DNA from: Calothrix membranacea FACHB-236
GTDB lineage: Bacteria > Cyanobacteriota > Cyanobacteriia > Cyanobacteriales > Nostocaceae
DNA: 64,000 nt
Assembly: GCF_014696315.1 (NCBI RefSeq)
Contig: NZ_JACJPX010000036.1
Span: 26,451 to 90,450, forward strand
Reading direction: 5' to 3'
Part shown: positions 27,941 to 36,795 of the stretch, one piece after another
Layout: each line of letters opens with the position of its first letter
Position numbering within the stretch: position 1 is the stretch's first letter
The notes under the pieces: generated by a model
Database searches by the model: none
The model's input: only the letters and a program-made list of their open reading frames with translations
Told to the model about the DNA's origin: nothing
Program-made: the position numbers and the translations under genes

Positions 27941-28996
27941 ATGAAAGATAATCAAAATTTTTTCCTGCGTAACATCTGGTATTATGCATTGCCTAGCGAT
28001 CGCCTGAAACCAGGTAAGATGATCGCCCGTACTTTCTTGGGAGAACCAGTATTATTATCTCGTACCCTCACAGGTAAGGTGTTTGCTGTGCGGGATATTT
28101 GTCCCCATCGTGGTATACCTTTAAGCTGCGGTCGCTTTGATGGGCAGGAAATAGAATGCTGTTATCATGGTTGGCGTTTTGACCATGCTGGACGTTGTAC
28201 TGTCATTCCTTCTTTAGTTGAAAAGCAAGATGTAGATTTAAATCGCTACAATGTGGAATCTTACGAAGTCAGGGAAACCCAGGGTAATATCTGGATATAT
28301 ATGCCAGAACCAGGTAAATCTCAAGGTTCGCCCTCAGATATGGAAATTCCCGTGATTCCCGGGTTTGGCGATCGCCCGCCGCAGTTAGTTGAGGTGATGC
28401 GGTTTCCCTGTTTTGTCGATCATGCAATCCTAGGTTTGATGGACCCTGCTCATTCTCCTTATGTGCATCGGGTCTGGTGGTGGCGTTCTGGACAACTTCA
28501 CGACGAAATCAAGCAATTTGACCCTTCACCTTATGGGTTTACTATGCGTAAACACCAATTACCCGCTAATACAGGTTCAGCTTATAAGTTTATTGGCGGC
28601 GGAATTCCCGAAACCGAAATTTCTTTCCGCATCCCCGGAGTGAGAATCGAAAACACCACAACCGCCAAGCATCAAGTTTGCAACCTGACAGCAATTACAC
28701 CAATTTCGGAAACAGAATGCGAAGTTACTTTTGCCTTTTATTGGACAGTTCCTTGGGCTGGATTTGCCAAACCGTTAATTCGTCTATTTACACGCGCCTT
28801 TCTTGACCAAGACCGCAAAGTAGTAGAAAAGCAGCAAATTGGTTTAAAGCACGATCCCGTACTGCGATTAATTAAAGATTCCGATGTCCAGGCGCAATGG
28901 TATTACCAATTAAAGCGCGAGTATGCCCGTTCTTTGGCTGAAAATCGTCCCTTTGTCAACCCCGTCAAGAGTCAGCTGTTGCACTGGCGGGCTTAA
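27941..28996 (+). CDS. Rieske non-heme iron oxygenase, alpha-subunit type
   Basis: A 351-aa protein. The Rieske 2Fe-2S motif is C54-P-H56 (DICPHRGIPL) and C73-C-Y-H76 (ECCYHGW). The catalytic iron region is DHAILGLMDPAHSPYVH, with the expected Asp/His/His pattern. The family (vanillate demethylase/PaO-like) hydroxylates or demethylates aromatic or tetrapyrrole rings using an external reductase. No reductase gene is adjacent. The start codon follows a TTGACTT heptamer and lacks a Shine-Dalgarno. Readthrough from the Mla pair is possible. Confidence 0.85.
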   Translation: MKDNQNFFLRNIWYYALPSDRLKPGKMIARTFLGEPVLLSRTLTGKVFAVRDICPHRGIPLSCGRFDGQEIECCYHGWRFDHAGRCTVIPSLVEKQDVDLNRYNVESYEVRETQGNIWIYMPEPGKSQGSPSDMEIPVIPGFGDRPPQLVEVMRFPCFVDHAILGLMDPAHSPYVHRVWWWRSGQLHDEIKQFDPSPYGFTMRKHQLPANTGSAYKFIGGGIPETEISFRIPGVRIENTTTAKHQVCNLTAITPISETECEVTFAFYWTVPWAGFAKPLIRLFTRAFLDQDRKVVEKQQIGLKHDPVLRLIKDSDVQAQWYYQLKREYARSLAENRPFVNPVKSQLLHWRA

Positions 28997-29469
28997 TTTG
29001 GTGTTGAGTTTAAGGATATCGTATTAAGCGTGCAGGGGGGCAGGGGGCAGGGAGCAAGGGGGAGAAAGATGATCCTTGATTGTATCGGGATGCATTGTTA
29101 ATGTATGGGCTGACATTGCCAATGTATCGGGTTACATTGCCAATGTATCGGGTCACATTGTTAATGCATGGGGTTACATTGCCAATGTATCGGGTCACAT
29201 TGTTAATGCATGGGGTTACATTGCCAATGCATCGGGTCGCATTGTTAATGTATGGGGTTACATTGCCAATGCATCGGGTCGCATTGTTAATGTATGGGGT
29301 TACATTGGCAATGCATCGGGTCACATTGTTAATGTATAGGCTGGCAAAGATAATTCATGAATGCGATCGCAGATGTAAGCTAATCGTTATTTAAATTGCA
29401 TCATTTTCATGCTGGTAAACCCTCTCCCCCTGCAGCCGCAATATGCTTTCTTATATGCTTAACAGCTTA
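28997..29469. other. Intergenic dominated by a minisatellite
   Basis: It contains a G-rich stretch (29032-29064) and the 12-unit tandem repeat. No gene is called; frames on both strands stay open only because the repeat period is divisible by three. Confidence 0.6.
29092..29343. repeat. Minisatellite: 12 tandem units of 21 bp
   Basis: Twelve consecutive 21-bp units alternate mostly between an ACATTGCCAATGTATCGGG(T) type and an ACATTGTTAATGCATGGGG(T) type, so the higher-order period is 42 bp. Each unit contains a small dyad (ACATTG/CAATGT or GCATT/AATGC). The array ends sharply at both sides. Confidence 0.95.
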
Positions 29470-31578
29470 TTAGGCGATCGGCTCTCCTGGCCAAACTTCT
29501 GCATCTTCGAGAACATTATAAATAATTTGTTGGTAGGCTTTTGATTCTCTTGGAGGAAAAATACCCCAGGAATCCAATCCCCAAGAAGTTTGTATGGAAC
29601 CAACAGCGAATACTTTCGCACCACTAGGGGCTGTAAAGTAAACTCCTTGTGCTGTATATACTGCCTCTGGTGGTAACTCCCCAATAAAAGACTCAGAGAC
29701 ATTTGAATTATCAGAGATTGAACCTAATATTTTAGATTCAAAAATAATTGAATTCATGAAACTAGGTGTATTTATTTGTGTTTGCGGCTGTGCAATTGGA
29801 TCTGGATCGATATGATCCCATTCATAACCAACTAATAAAGGAATTTCATCACCAGCTTGTAAGCCAGTTCCTCTTAGAACAGGATGATTTTGTTTAATTG
29901 TGAGCGGGGAACCACCATAAATATCATTACTATCACCGATATAACCAACGCCTAGTAATCCTTGCTCTCCAGTAATCCGACATCCATCTACTGTTTTATT
30001 AAATAATTCTGGATCGCGAAATCTATAAGTAGGTACAATATTTAATTTATCTGGTTGGTAATTATTAACTACACCGCCAGCTAAAGCTTCATTTCGTTTG
30101 TGAATGGTAGCAGTTCTATAATCGCTACTCCACTTAATATTCCAATAGCAAGTATTTGCCGATAATGAAACTACGCTCACCCCACATTTTATGGCTTTTT
30201 GAATTGCTTTGTATTCTCTAAAACTCCAATACTCATCATGTCCGCTGTTCATAAATACAGAATATTTTTGGACATATTCTGCCCCATTTTTGTCTATATC
30301 TTGTCCACAGCAGTAAGAAACACGATAAGCATTTTTTTCTAACCATCTAATTGTCTGGTATTCCCATCGCAGTGGATTACTATTTGTTGCTGTATGATTG
30401 TAAGTATTGCCTTCCAAAGGTCTGTCTAGGGAAATTTGCAGTGAACGCTGACCACTAGAATAAGATGAAAACTTATTACCAGCATTATAAGCAAAACTGT
30501 TATAAGCATCATATGTGCTGAAGGCAAATTTATACAAAATATCAGATTTTAAATTATCATCACGCAATACAAAGAAGGATAGACACTGCTTGCCTGTAAG
30601 CTTGTCTGTAAGCTTAACCATGTAACAACCAGTTACCCAATCTTTATCAGTTTTGAGGGTGTAGGTTGTGAGCCAATTAAATCTCACTAATTTAGTTACT
30701 GGTTCAACTGTTTCTGGATGTTGCTGAGTAGCTGGGATATTATCAGCTTCGTGAATTAGTCTAGCGCCTACTCCACTGTAATAACCCAATCTAAAGATTT
30801 CTACCTTGATATTTCCTAAAGTTGCTAAGCTTACCTTTAAATCAATAAATTCTCCTTTATTGATTGACTGTGACGAGAGGAAAGCCGCTATTTGTAAATC
30901 TTGAGCATAATCAATATTATCCCATCCTTCTGTACCTGGCTTGAGGTTTTCTAGGAAGATTGGGTGATTAATTACGTGTTGTCTGACTTTAATAGTTTCT
31001 TGATCTTTGCTGGCATCAAAAACAATATCCTGATAGTAGTAACTGTTTTGATAACTAAAGCTTGGGAAAGCAGGATATTTTGTTTCTCTGTCATTATAAC
31101 CTGGAGCATAGTATGCAAATACACTATTAACTGATTCATTTGCACTGATTGCAGTAATTGCTCCTTTTGTATGAGAATCGTTGAAAAAGAAGGCTTTTCT
31201 TGGTAGCCTTTTTAAAATTTCTGTAGATACAAGATAAATTTTGCTGGTCTCAATGGTGATAGGTGTACTGAGGGATACTTCATTCCAAGAGTCTCCCACA
31301 ATATTTGTAAACTCTGCTTCTGCTAATAATTGTTGTGTTTCTACATCCCACAATCGAGCTTTATGAGGTTGGGTAATATCATCAGATGCAGGAATCCAAG
31401 CTCTAATAGCTTTTACAACTCCTGGAATAGAAGTTCTAAATTTAAACCCGAGATCGTAAGGTAAATCATCCCCTGCAATATGTCCATCAGATCTGGGATC
31501 TTTATCTTCAAATAAACGTAGATTTTGATTATTACCAATACCTATAACATAATCAATAAAATCTGGTTTTGTTCTCAT
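29470..31578 (-). CDS. DUF4082 plus N,N-dimethylformamidase-like domain protein
   Basis: A 702-aa protein. Residues about 15-195 form a DUF4082 beta-sandwich (DLGFKFRTSIPGVVKAIRAW ... YYYQDIVFD). Residues about 205-690 resemble the large subunit of N,N-dimethylformamidase: FRLGYYSGVGARLI, FVLRDD, STYDAYNSFAYNAG, NSGHDEYWS and the C-terminal SIQTSWGLDSW. Similar fusions occur in secreted or surface carbohydrate-associated proteins, but no signal peptide is obvious. Catalysis is not established for this branch. The start is ATG 31576-31578. Confidence 0.75.
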   Translation of the reverse strand: MRTKPDFIDYVIGIGNNQNLRLFEDKDPRSDGHIAGDDLPYDLGFKFRTSIPGVVKAIRAWIPASDDITQPHKARLWDVETQQLLAEAEFTNIVGDSWNEVSLSTPITIETSKIYLVSTEILKRLPRKAFFFNDSHTKGAITAISANESVNSVFAYYAPGYNDRETKYPAFPSFSYQNSYYYQDIVFDASKDQETIKVRQHVINHPIFLENLKPGTEGWDNIDYAQDLQIAAFLSSQSINKGEFIDLKVSLATLGNIKVEIFRLGYYSGVGARLIHEADNIPATQQHPETVEPVTKLVRFNWLTTYTLKTDKDWVTGCYMVKLTDKLTGKQCLSFFVLRDDNLKSDILYKFAFSTYDAYNSFAYNAGNKFSSYSSGQRSLQISLDRPLEGNTYNHTATNSNPLRWEYQTIRWLEKNAYRVSYCCGQDIDKNGAEYVQKYSVFMNSGHDEYWSFREYKAIQKAIKCGVSVVSLSANTCYWNIKWSSDYRTATIHKRNEALAGGVVNNYQPDKLNIVPTYRFRDPELFNKTVDGCRITGEQGLLGVGYIGDSNDIYGGSPLTIKQNHPVLRGTGLQAGDEIPLLVGYEWDHIDPDPIAQPQTQINTPSFMNSIIFESKILGSISDNSNVSESFIGELPPEAVYTAQGVYFTAPSGAKVFAVGSIQTSWGLDSWGIFPPRESKAYQQIIYNVLEDAEVWPGEPIA

Positions 31579-31881
31579 ATTAATACCAAAATGAGTGAGA
31601 GGAAAAAATAAAATATGAGGATTGCTGAAATTAAGCTACAATTCGTATTTGATGTTTTCCGGATAGCTCTTTTATCAATTAAAAAAGAGCTATTTGGCAT
31701 TTAAAGATGTAGAGAAAATCAAACTCAACGCCAGCTTTTATATACGAGATTGCTTTTGAAAGTTACAAGGCTGAAAGCCATTGTTAAAAAATTAGATCTC
31801 AAAAAAATTCTTCACCGCCAGTAATTCAGCGGGTGCTATGGAGCGATAATAGATATTTTGGTCTTCTAACTGTTCTAAAGT
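31579..31881. other. Divergent promoter region
   Basis: It separates the divergent DMFase-like and MFS genes and carries a strong hairpin (31663-31693). Confidence 0.5.
31663..31693. promoter_or_regulatory. 11-bp perfect inverted repeat in divergent region
   Basis: ATAGCTCTTTT (31663-31673) pairs with AAAAGAGCTAT (31683-31693) around a 9-nt loop. It could be a leader hairpin of the 702-aa gene or a regulator site. Confidence 0.4.
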
Positions 31882-33057
31882 ATGAACAATGCAGGTAAAA
31901 CACCTGTCTCATTAGGGCTGTTGGGTGCAGCTGCTTTTATGGTAATTGCTGATGTGCGGGTAATTGACCCACTTTTGCACATCATTGCTGACGAGTTTAA
32001 AGTTGGTGTCGGTAGTGCAGCAATTATTGTCAGTGCCTACACAATACCTTATGGATTATTTCAATTAGTTTACGGCCCATTGGGCGATCGCATTGGCAAA
32101 CTGAAAGTCATTACAGCTGCACTCACAGCCTTTGCTGTGGGAACTGCGGCTTGTGCTTTTGTGCCTAATATCATGCTTCTCACTTTACTGCGCTTCCTCA
32201 CTGGTGTGGTAGCAGCCGGCATTATCCCCGTTACCTTAGCTTATATCGGTGACAACTTCCCCTACGAACAACGCCAAGCTGCTATTGGCAAATATTTAAG
32301 CGCGCTGGTATTAGGACAAATTCTCGGCGGTAGTTTGGGCGGTATCTTTGGGGAATATGTCAGCTGGCGAGAGATATTTTTAGTATTTGGGATTGTATCG
32401 CTAGTTATATCTATAGAATTGTGGCGGAAAACTGGCAAACTACGTCATGAAACACATTCTCATGTTCCCTTTGGTTGGGCAACATTCCGCCCCTATTTGC
32501 AACTGATGACGCAACCAGTCGCCCAAACTGTAATTATTGGCGTATTTATTGAAGGTTTTTGCGTATTTGGGGGATTTGCTTATGTGGGTGCATTCCTCCG
32601 AGATAGATACAGCTTACCCTATGTAGCAATTGGCTTTATGCTCAGTGGCTTTGGATTAGGTGGACTAATTTACAGCCGTTCAGTCAAGTATTTGGTGCGG
32701 CGATTGGGGGAAAGGGGGTTAATGGGGTTTGGTGGGGTGTTGATGTGTATTTCTTTTTTAGCGATCGCATTATTGCAGAATTGGGTGCTGTTTGTTCCCT
32801 TCAATATTCTTATGGGATTAGGCTTTTACATGATGCACAGCACATTGCAAACCCAAGCCACAGAACTTGCACCCGAAGCGCGAGGAACTGCGGTGTCGCT
32901 ATTTGCCTTTAACTTATTTATTGGACAGGGAATTGGTGCAGCCGCCTTTGGCAGAATTGTCGATAGTTATGGCTATATTCCTTGTTTTATCATTACAGGA
33001 ATTGCGATCGCCTTGCTTTCCCTTTGGCTAGTCAAGCGGAAGCAGCAGTCTCGATGA
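31882..33057 (+). CDS. MFS transporter, drug/metabolite H+ antiporter type
   Basis: A 391-aa, 12-helix carrier. The MFS loop motif is YGPLGDRIGKLKVI (about 64-77), and LRFLTGVVAAGIIPVTLAYIGD matches the motif C-like region of the DHA1 exporters. It is probably an efflux pump or sugar/amino acid exporter. It is divergent from the 702-aa gene and apparently monocistronic. Confidence 0.8.
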   Translation: MNNAGKTPVSLGLLGAAAFMVIADVRVIDPLLHIIADEFKVGVGSAAIIVSAYTIPYGLFQLVYGPLGDRIGKLKVITAALTAFAVGTAACAFVPNIMLLTLLRFLTGVVAAGIIPVTLAYIGDNFPYEQRQAAIGKYLSALVLGQILGGSLGGIFGEYVSWREIFLVFGIVSLVISIELWRKTGKLRHETHSHVPFGWATFRPYLQLMTQPVAQTVIIGVFIEGFCVFGGFAYVGAFLRDRYSLPYVAIGFMLSGFGLGGLIYSRSVKYLVRRLGERGLMGFGGVLMCISFLAIALLQNWVLFVPFNILMGLGFYMMHSTLQTQATELAPEARGTAVSLFAFNLFIGQGIGAAAFGRIVDSYGYIPCFIITGIAIALLSLWLVKRKQQSR

Positions 33058-33270
33058 AAATTTTTTCATCGTCATACATGAAAGAAAGATGAGGGGGATG
33101 AGGGAGAAATAATAACAGGACTTAGCGCACTTTCATCTACCCCTAGTGAGAAATACAACTCATACTGTAGTCAAGTTCTAGAGGATAATCAAAAGCGATC
33201 GCACCTGTATGAAAAACTAATTTTCAACAAGATTAAATACTCCATTGAGAAACTGCACAATTATCAATTT

Positions 33271-33328
33271 CTCCCCCATCCCCCTCATCCCCCTCATCTC
33301 CCTCATCCCCCTCATCTCCCTCATCCCA
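33271..33328. repeat. Pyrimidine-rich tandem array (CTCATCCCC/CTCATCTCC 9-mers)
   Basis: About six imperfect 9-bp units precede the next start codon by less than 10 bp. The transcript would have a C/U-rich leader with no Shine-Dalgarno. Confidence 0.75.
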
Positions 33329-33335
33329 CTTAACT

Positions 33336-34133
33336 ATGCCTAGAGTCCACGTTAATGGAATCGATTTGTTCTATGACATCCAAGGCACAGGTGAGCCATT
33401 ACTATTAATTTCAGGCTTCTTGTGCGATCATGCCTATTGGTCATTGCTGATGCCTTCACTAAAGCAGTATCAAGTAATTCGCTTCGATAACCGAGGCTTT
33501 GGGAGAACTTCTGCACCTGATAGTCCCTACACTATTCAGCAAATGGCAAATGATGCAGCCGCCCTACTAGAAAAAATTGGCATCAATAAGATACATCTAG
33601 CAGGCCATTCAATGGGAGGCTTAATTGCTCAAGAACTTGCATTAGCTCACCCAGAAAAAGTAAAAAGTTTAATACTAATCTCATCCTTAGCCAAGGGTGA
33701 TGCTCTATTCAATAGTATTGTCTCCACCTGGGGCGAACTCCCCCGCACTCTCGACTGGAAAACTTACCAGCAAGTCATCTTACCGTGGATATTTACTGAT
33801 GAGTTCTACTCTATTCCTGGGATGATCGATATGATCATTAAAATGGCAGTTAACTACCAATTTCCGCCAACCCCTCATGGAATCTATCATCAAAGCCGCG
33901 CTATCCTAGGCTGCGACACTACACAACGCCTCATAGATATTCAATGTCCTACTTTAGTTATGGTAGGTAAAGAAGATATTCTCACCCCTGTAAAATTTTC
34001 TCACCAACTTGCCCAAGGTATTCCCCAAGCAGAACTTGTAGTTCTCAACTCTGGGGGACATGGCTTCTTGATTGAATCACCGGAAGATGTCGCCGCCGCA
34101 ATGCTGAAGTTTCTCTCAGCTAAACAGTCTTGA
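33336..34133 (+). CDS. Alpha/beta hydrolase
   Basis: A 265-aa protein with the canonical fold. The strand-1 oxyanion region is LLLISGFLCDHAYW, the nucleophile elbow GHSMGG (Ser92), the acid in VGKEDILTP and the His in SGGHGFLIESPE, so the triad is complete. It resembles esterases, haloperoxidases and 3-oxoadipate enol-lactonase-like proteins; substrate unknown. Length is normal. The leader is a pyrimidine repeat. Confidence 0.85.
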   Translation: MPRVHVNGIDLFYDIQGTGEPLLLISGFLCDHAYWSLLMPSLKQYQVIRFDNRGFGRTSAPDSPYTIQQMANDAAALLEKIGINKIHLAGHSMGGLIAQELALAHPEKVKSLILISSLAKGDALFNSIVSTWGELPRTLDWKTYQQVILPWIFTDEFYSIPGMIDMIIKMAVNYQFPPTPHGIYHQSRAILGCDTTQRLIDIQCPTLVMVGKEDILTPVKFSHQLAQGIPQAELVVLNSGGHGFLIESPEDVAAAMLKFLSAKQS

Positions 34134-34228
34134 GTAATTACTTAGCACTCTTAGGATTTTCCGAAATAGCAGATGTCTCTGATGTATCTATAGAACAGCA
34201 AGATACATGAGAGCTAACTGGAATATTT

Positions 34229-34618
34229 ATGAAATCCTCTCCCCTAGCCTTAGCCGTTGTGATTGGTGCGCTTACCATTACCCAGAGTGCTTACGCTAAC
34301 CAAAAGAATGTTCCATCTACAAACAGCCAGAATCATCAAGCTGCGGTTTTAGCAACAAAACCATTGTCGCTCATTGGTAAATGGGGTTATAGTCTCAACC
34401 AAAATAATTCTCCATTAACAGGCAATACAATTTTGCGCGAGCAAGAAAAAGTATGCAAAAATCTTAACCCATTTGAGATTATCCAAAATCCCAATATTTT
34501 ATTTACGCCCTGTCAGCAACCAACAACTAAAACAACTGCTCAACTCTCTGAGCCAATTGAATATTTCAAAGTTCCACCTCTCGATTCGGGAATTAAGGTA
34601 ACAGTTTCTAAATTTTAA
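34229..34618 (+). CDS. Small exported hypothetical protein
   Basis: A 129-aa protein with a Sec signal peptide (about 1-23, LALAVVIGALTITQSAYA, cut after AYA). The mature part has two Cys residues and Asn/Gln-rich segments. No family is recognised. It is in the same direction as the hydrolase, 95 bp downstream. Probably periplasmic. Confidence 0.6.
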   Translation: MKSSPLALAVVIGALTITQSAYANQKNVPSTNSQNHQAAVLATKPLSLIGKWGYSLNQNNSPLTGNTILREQEKVCKNLNPFEIIQNPNILFTPCQQPTTKTTAQLSEPIEYFKVPPLDSGIKVTVSKF

Positions 34619-34702
34619 GATAGGTCAGAAAAAGAAAACAGTAAAAAATAGTTTTGGTGTGGGTAATGCTCCTTCTAAAACTTCATTTTTATGCAAGGAA
34701 TC

Positions 34703-34801
34703 ACAGCAGATTGTAACTTCGTTATACATAGAATATCGTAGGGGCAAGGCAGTGCCTTGCCCTGATAATTATCTGTACCTCACCAACCTGCAATCTGCTG
34801 T
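34703..34801. repeat. Nested inverted repeat element (99 bp)
   Basis: The outer arms ACAGCAGATTG (34703-34713) and CAATCTGCTGT (34791-34801) enclose a second perfect hairpin, GGGCAAGGCA (34742-34751) with TGCCTTGCCC (34753-34762). The inner hairpin resembles a common cyanobacterial dispersed repeat. It lies between two genes on opposite strands and may terminate both. Confidence 0.6.
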
Positions 34802-34888
34802 AAATTAGAGATAATTTCAACCAGAACTGAAATCAAGCTACATTTAGCTCAAGGTAAATTCAAAAAATGACGCATTAGGAATTAGCAA

Positions 34889-36097
34889 TTAAACTACCAT
34901 TGCTGTAGCTTTCAAATCAAAAATCTTTTCGATGATATCTTCTACCACTTTATCGGGTGTAGATGCACCAGAAGTAATACCCACGGCAATCTTTCCTGCT
35001 GGTAACCAGTTATCTGTAGTAACTATATCCCCAGTTAATTGTCGATGTTCAATAGATTCCGCTGATTTAATTCGCTCTACACAATCAATGTGATAAGAAG
35101 GAATTCCTCGCTCAAAAGCTATCTGTTGTAATTGTGTGGTGTTGGAAGAATTAAAACCACCAATTACTATCATCAAATCAAGATTTTGTTGCACTAAGTC
35201 CAACATTGCATCTTGGCGTTCTTGGGTAGCATCACAGATGGTATTAAAGCTTTGGAAATGTTGATTGATTTCTGTGGGGCCGTATTTGTGCATCATAGTA
35301 CGCTCAAAGAGCTTACCAATTTGCTCAGTTTCGCCTTTGAGCATTGTTGTTTGGTTAGCAATCCCCACCCGTTCTAAATCTTTATCGGGATCAAATCCGG
35401 CTGAACAGGCTTTGGCAAATTTTTGCAGAAATTCTTCGCGATCGCCTCCGTGGAGAATATAGTTGGTAACATATTCTGCTTCCCGCATATTCAGCACAAT
35501 TAGGTATTTTCCTGCAAAGGAACTGGTAGCAACGGTTTCTTCGTGCTTGTATTTACCGTGAATAATCGAGGTATAGTCTACTTTTTTGTGCTTTTCAACG
35601 GTATTCCAAACTTTAGATACCCAAGGACAGGTTGTATCCACGATTTTGCAGCCTTTCTCATGAAGAATCTGCATCTCCTGAACGCTAGCCCCAAATGCAG
35701 GTAAGATGACTACATCTTCATTCTCAACTACAGTAAAGTCTTTTTTCCCAGCATTCACAGGAATAAATTTTACCTCCATTTCCTGCATCCGCTGATTCAC
35801 AGAGGGATTGTGAATAATCTCATTAGTAATCCAAATACGCTCAGTGGGGAAGTGCTGGCGGGTTTCATAAGCCATTGCTACTGCACGTTCTACACCCCAG
35901 CAGAAACCAAAAGCTTGCGCCAACAGAATTGTCACCTCACCACGTTCTAGAGTGTAATTGCGATCGCGAATCTGTTGGATTAAGTTACTCTGATACTCAG
36001 ACTGTAACTGAGTAGCCACTTCCGCCTGATGACCAAATCCTTTGCGATTATAGTTTTCCGAATGTTGGAGGCTACGTTTAAAAGCTTTTGTATCCAT
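34889..36097 (-). CDS. ispH: 4-hydroxy-3-methylbut-2-enyl diphosphate reductase IspH
   Basis: A 402-aa enzyme for the last step of the MEP pathway, reducing HMBPP to IPP and DMAPP with a 4Fe-4S cluster. Cluster cysteines can be placed in [23 protein letters not shown] and [13 protein letters not shown]. Substrate-binding HNPSVNQRM and [11 protein letters not shown] are present. The long N-terminal extension (about 55 residues) and the total length match the cyanobacterial/plant-type enzyme. It supplies isoprenoids for carotenoids and chlorophyll. ATG 36095-36097 starts the protein. Confidence 0.95.
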   Translation of the reverse strand: MDTKAFKRSLQHSENYNRKGFGHQAEVATQLQSEYQSNLIQQIRDRNYTLERGEVTILLAQAFGFCWGVERAVAMAYETRQHFPTERIWITNEIIHNPSVNQRMQEMEVKFIPVNAGKKDFTVVENEDVVILPAFGASVQEMQILHEKGCKIVDTTCPWVSKVWNTVEKHKKVDYTSIIHGKYKHEETVATSSFAGKYLIVLNMREAEYVTNYILHGGDREEFLQKFAKACSAGFDPDKDLERVGIANQTTMLKGETEQIGKLFERTMMHKYGPTEINQHFQSFNTICDATQERQDAMLDLVQQNLDLMIVIGGFNSSNTTQLQQIAFERGIPSYHIDCVERIKSAESIEHRQLTGDIVTTDNWLPAGKIAVGITSGASTPDKVVEDIIEKIFDLKATAMVV

Positions 36098-36175
36098 TGG
36101 ATTGTTCTAGTTAGTTCACCATCTCTCATTTTCTCTCGTCAAGACGCTAATGAGGTATGTAACATAACTTAAACT

Positions 36176-36259
36176 GGGGACTGGGGACTGGGGACTGGGG
36201 ACTGGGGACTGGGTAATGGGTAATGGGGAATGGGGAATGGGTAATGGGTAATGGGGATT
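36176..36259. repeat. STRR, 12 heptamers (GGGGACT/GGGTAAT/GGGGAAT)
   Basis: Five GGGGACT units are followed by GGGTAAT, GGGGAAT and GGGGATT variants in exact 7-bp register. It lies between the ispH start and the 67-aa gene. Confidence 0.95.
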
Positions 36260-36294
36260 AGGTAGAAGAGAAAAATCACTTTTGACTCTTGTAC

Positions 36295-36314
36295 AGACGC
36301 GATTCATCGCGTCT
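36295..36314. repeat. Palindromic repeat AGACGCGATTCATCGCGTCT
   Basis: Nine-bp perfect arms with TC in the centre. It is 10 bp past the stop codon of the minus-strand 67-aa gene and may act as its terminator hairpin, though no T-run follows. Confidence 0.65.
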
Positions 36315-36323
36315 CCGTGCTGA

Positions 36324-36527
36324 CTAATCGACTACTTTAATTAATCCGCCTTGTACAGCTTGAAAAACTTTGTTGATTTGCGACTTTTCCTGTTCGTTCA
36401 AATCTTCTTTAGATAGCAAAGCTGACATTAAAAGCTGTTGGTCTTGGCGTGTAATTCTACGGATATTTAAGATACGCTCAAAGACAGTCTCTAACTGTAC
36501 TTGGTTTGTAGGCGCAGTGATTAACAT
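36324..36527 (-). CDS. Small helical hypothetical protein, 67 aa
   Basis: An all-helical, charged protein, VFERILNIRRITRQDQQLLM followed by LSKEDLNEQEKSQINKVFQA. This is a conserved-looking type common in cyanobacteria, with no enzymatic motif. It begins at ATG 36525-36527. It lies upstream of ispH on the same strand, but an STRR and a palindrome separate them. Confidence 0.65.
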   Translation of the reverse strand: MLITAPTNQVQLETVFERILNIRRITRQDQQLLMSALLSKEDLNEQEKSQINKVFQAVQGGLIKVVD

Positions 36528-36795
36528 ATTTTCTTAATAAAAATTAGTTGATTCATATAATGTCTATAGTTAAACTAACAATTTTTGATAAAGCTTGACA
36601 TTAGTACCTATACGGAAACAACAAAGAGTATTAACTATAGCGGTTTTCATCTAAATGGAATAAACTACTCTATCCCCAATACCTAATCCCCAATCCCCAG
36701 CCCCCAACCCATTTGTGCTAGAATTTCCTGGCAAGTTTGAACTCTACAACTGGAACGCAACATAAGATCAGCCCAACATTGATGTAACTAATCAA

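Noticed and set aside
29080..29394. Open frames with heptapeptide repeats on both strands
   Set aside because: They are produced by the 21-bp minisatellite; frames are open on both strands at once, have no Shine-Dalgarno and no flanking domain.
36176..36259. CRISPR-like array
   Set aside because: The repeats are contiguous 7-mers without spacers (STRR); there are no cas genes in the window.
36116..36307. 63-aa frame
   Set aside because: It is a translation of the GGGGACT/GGGTAAT STRR array.
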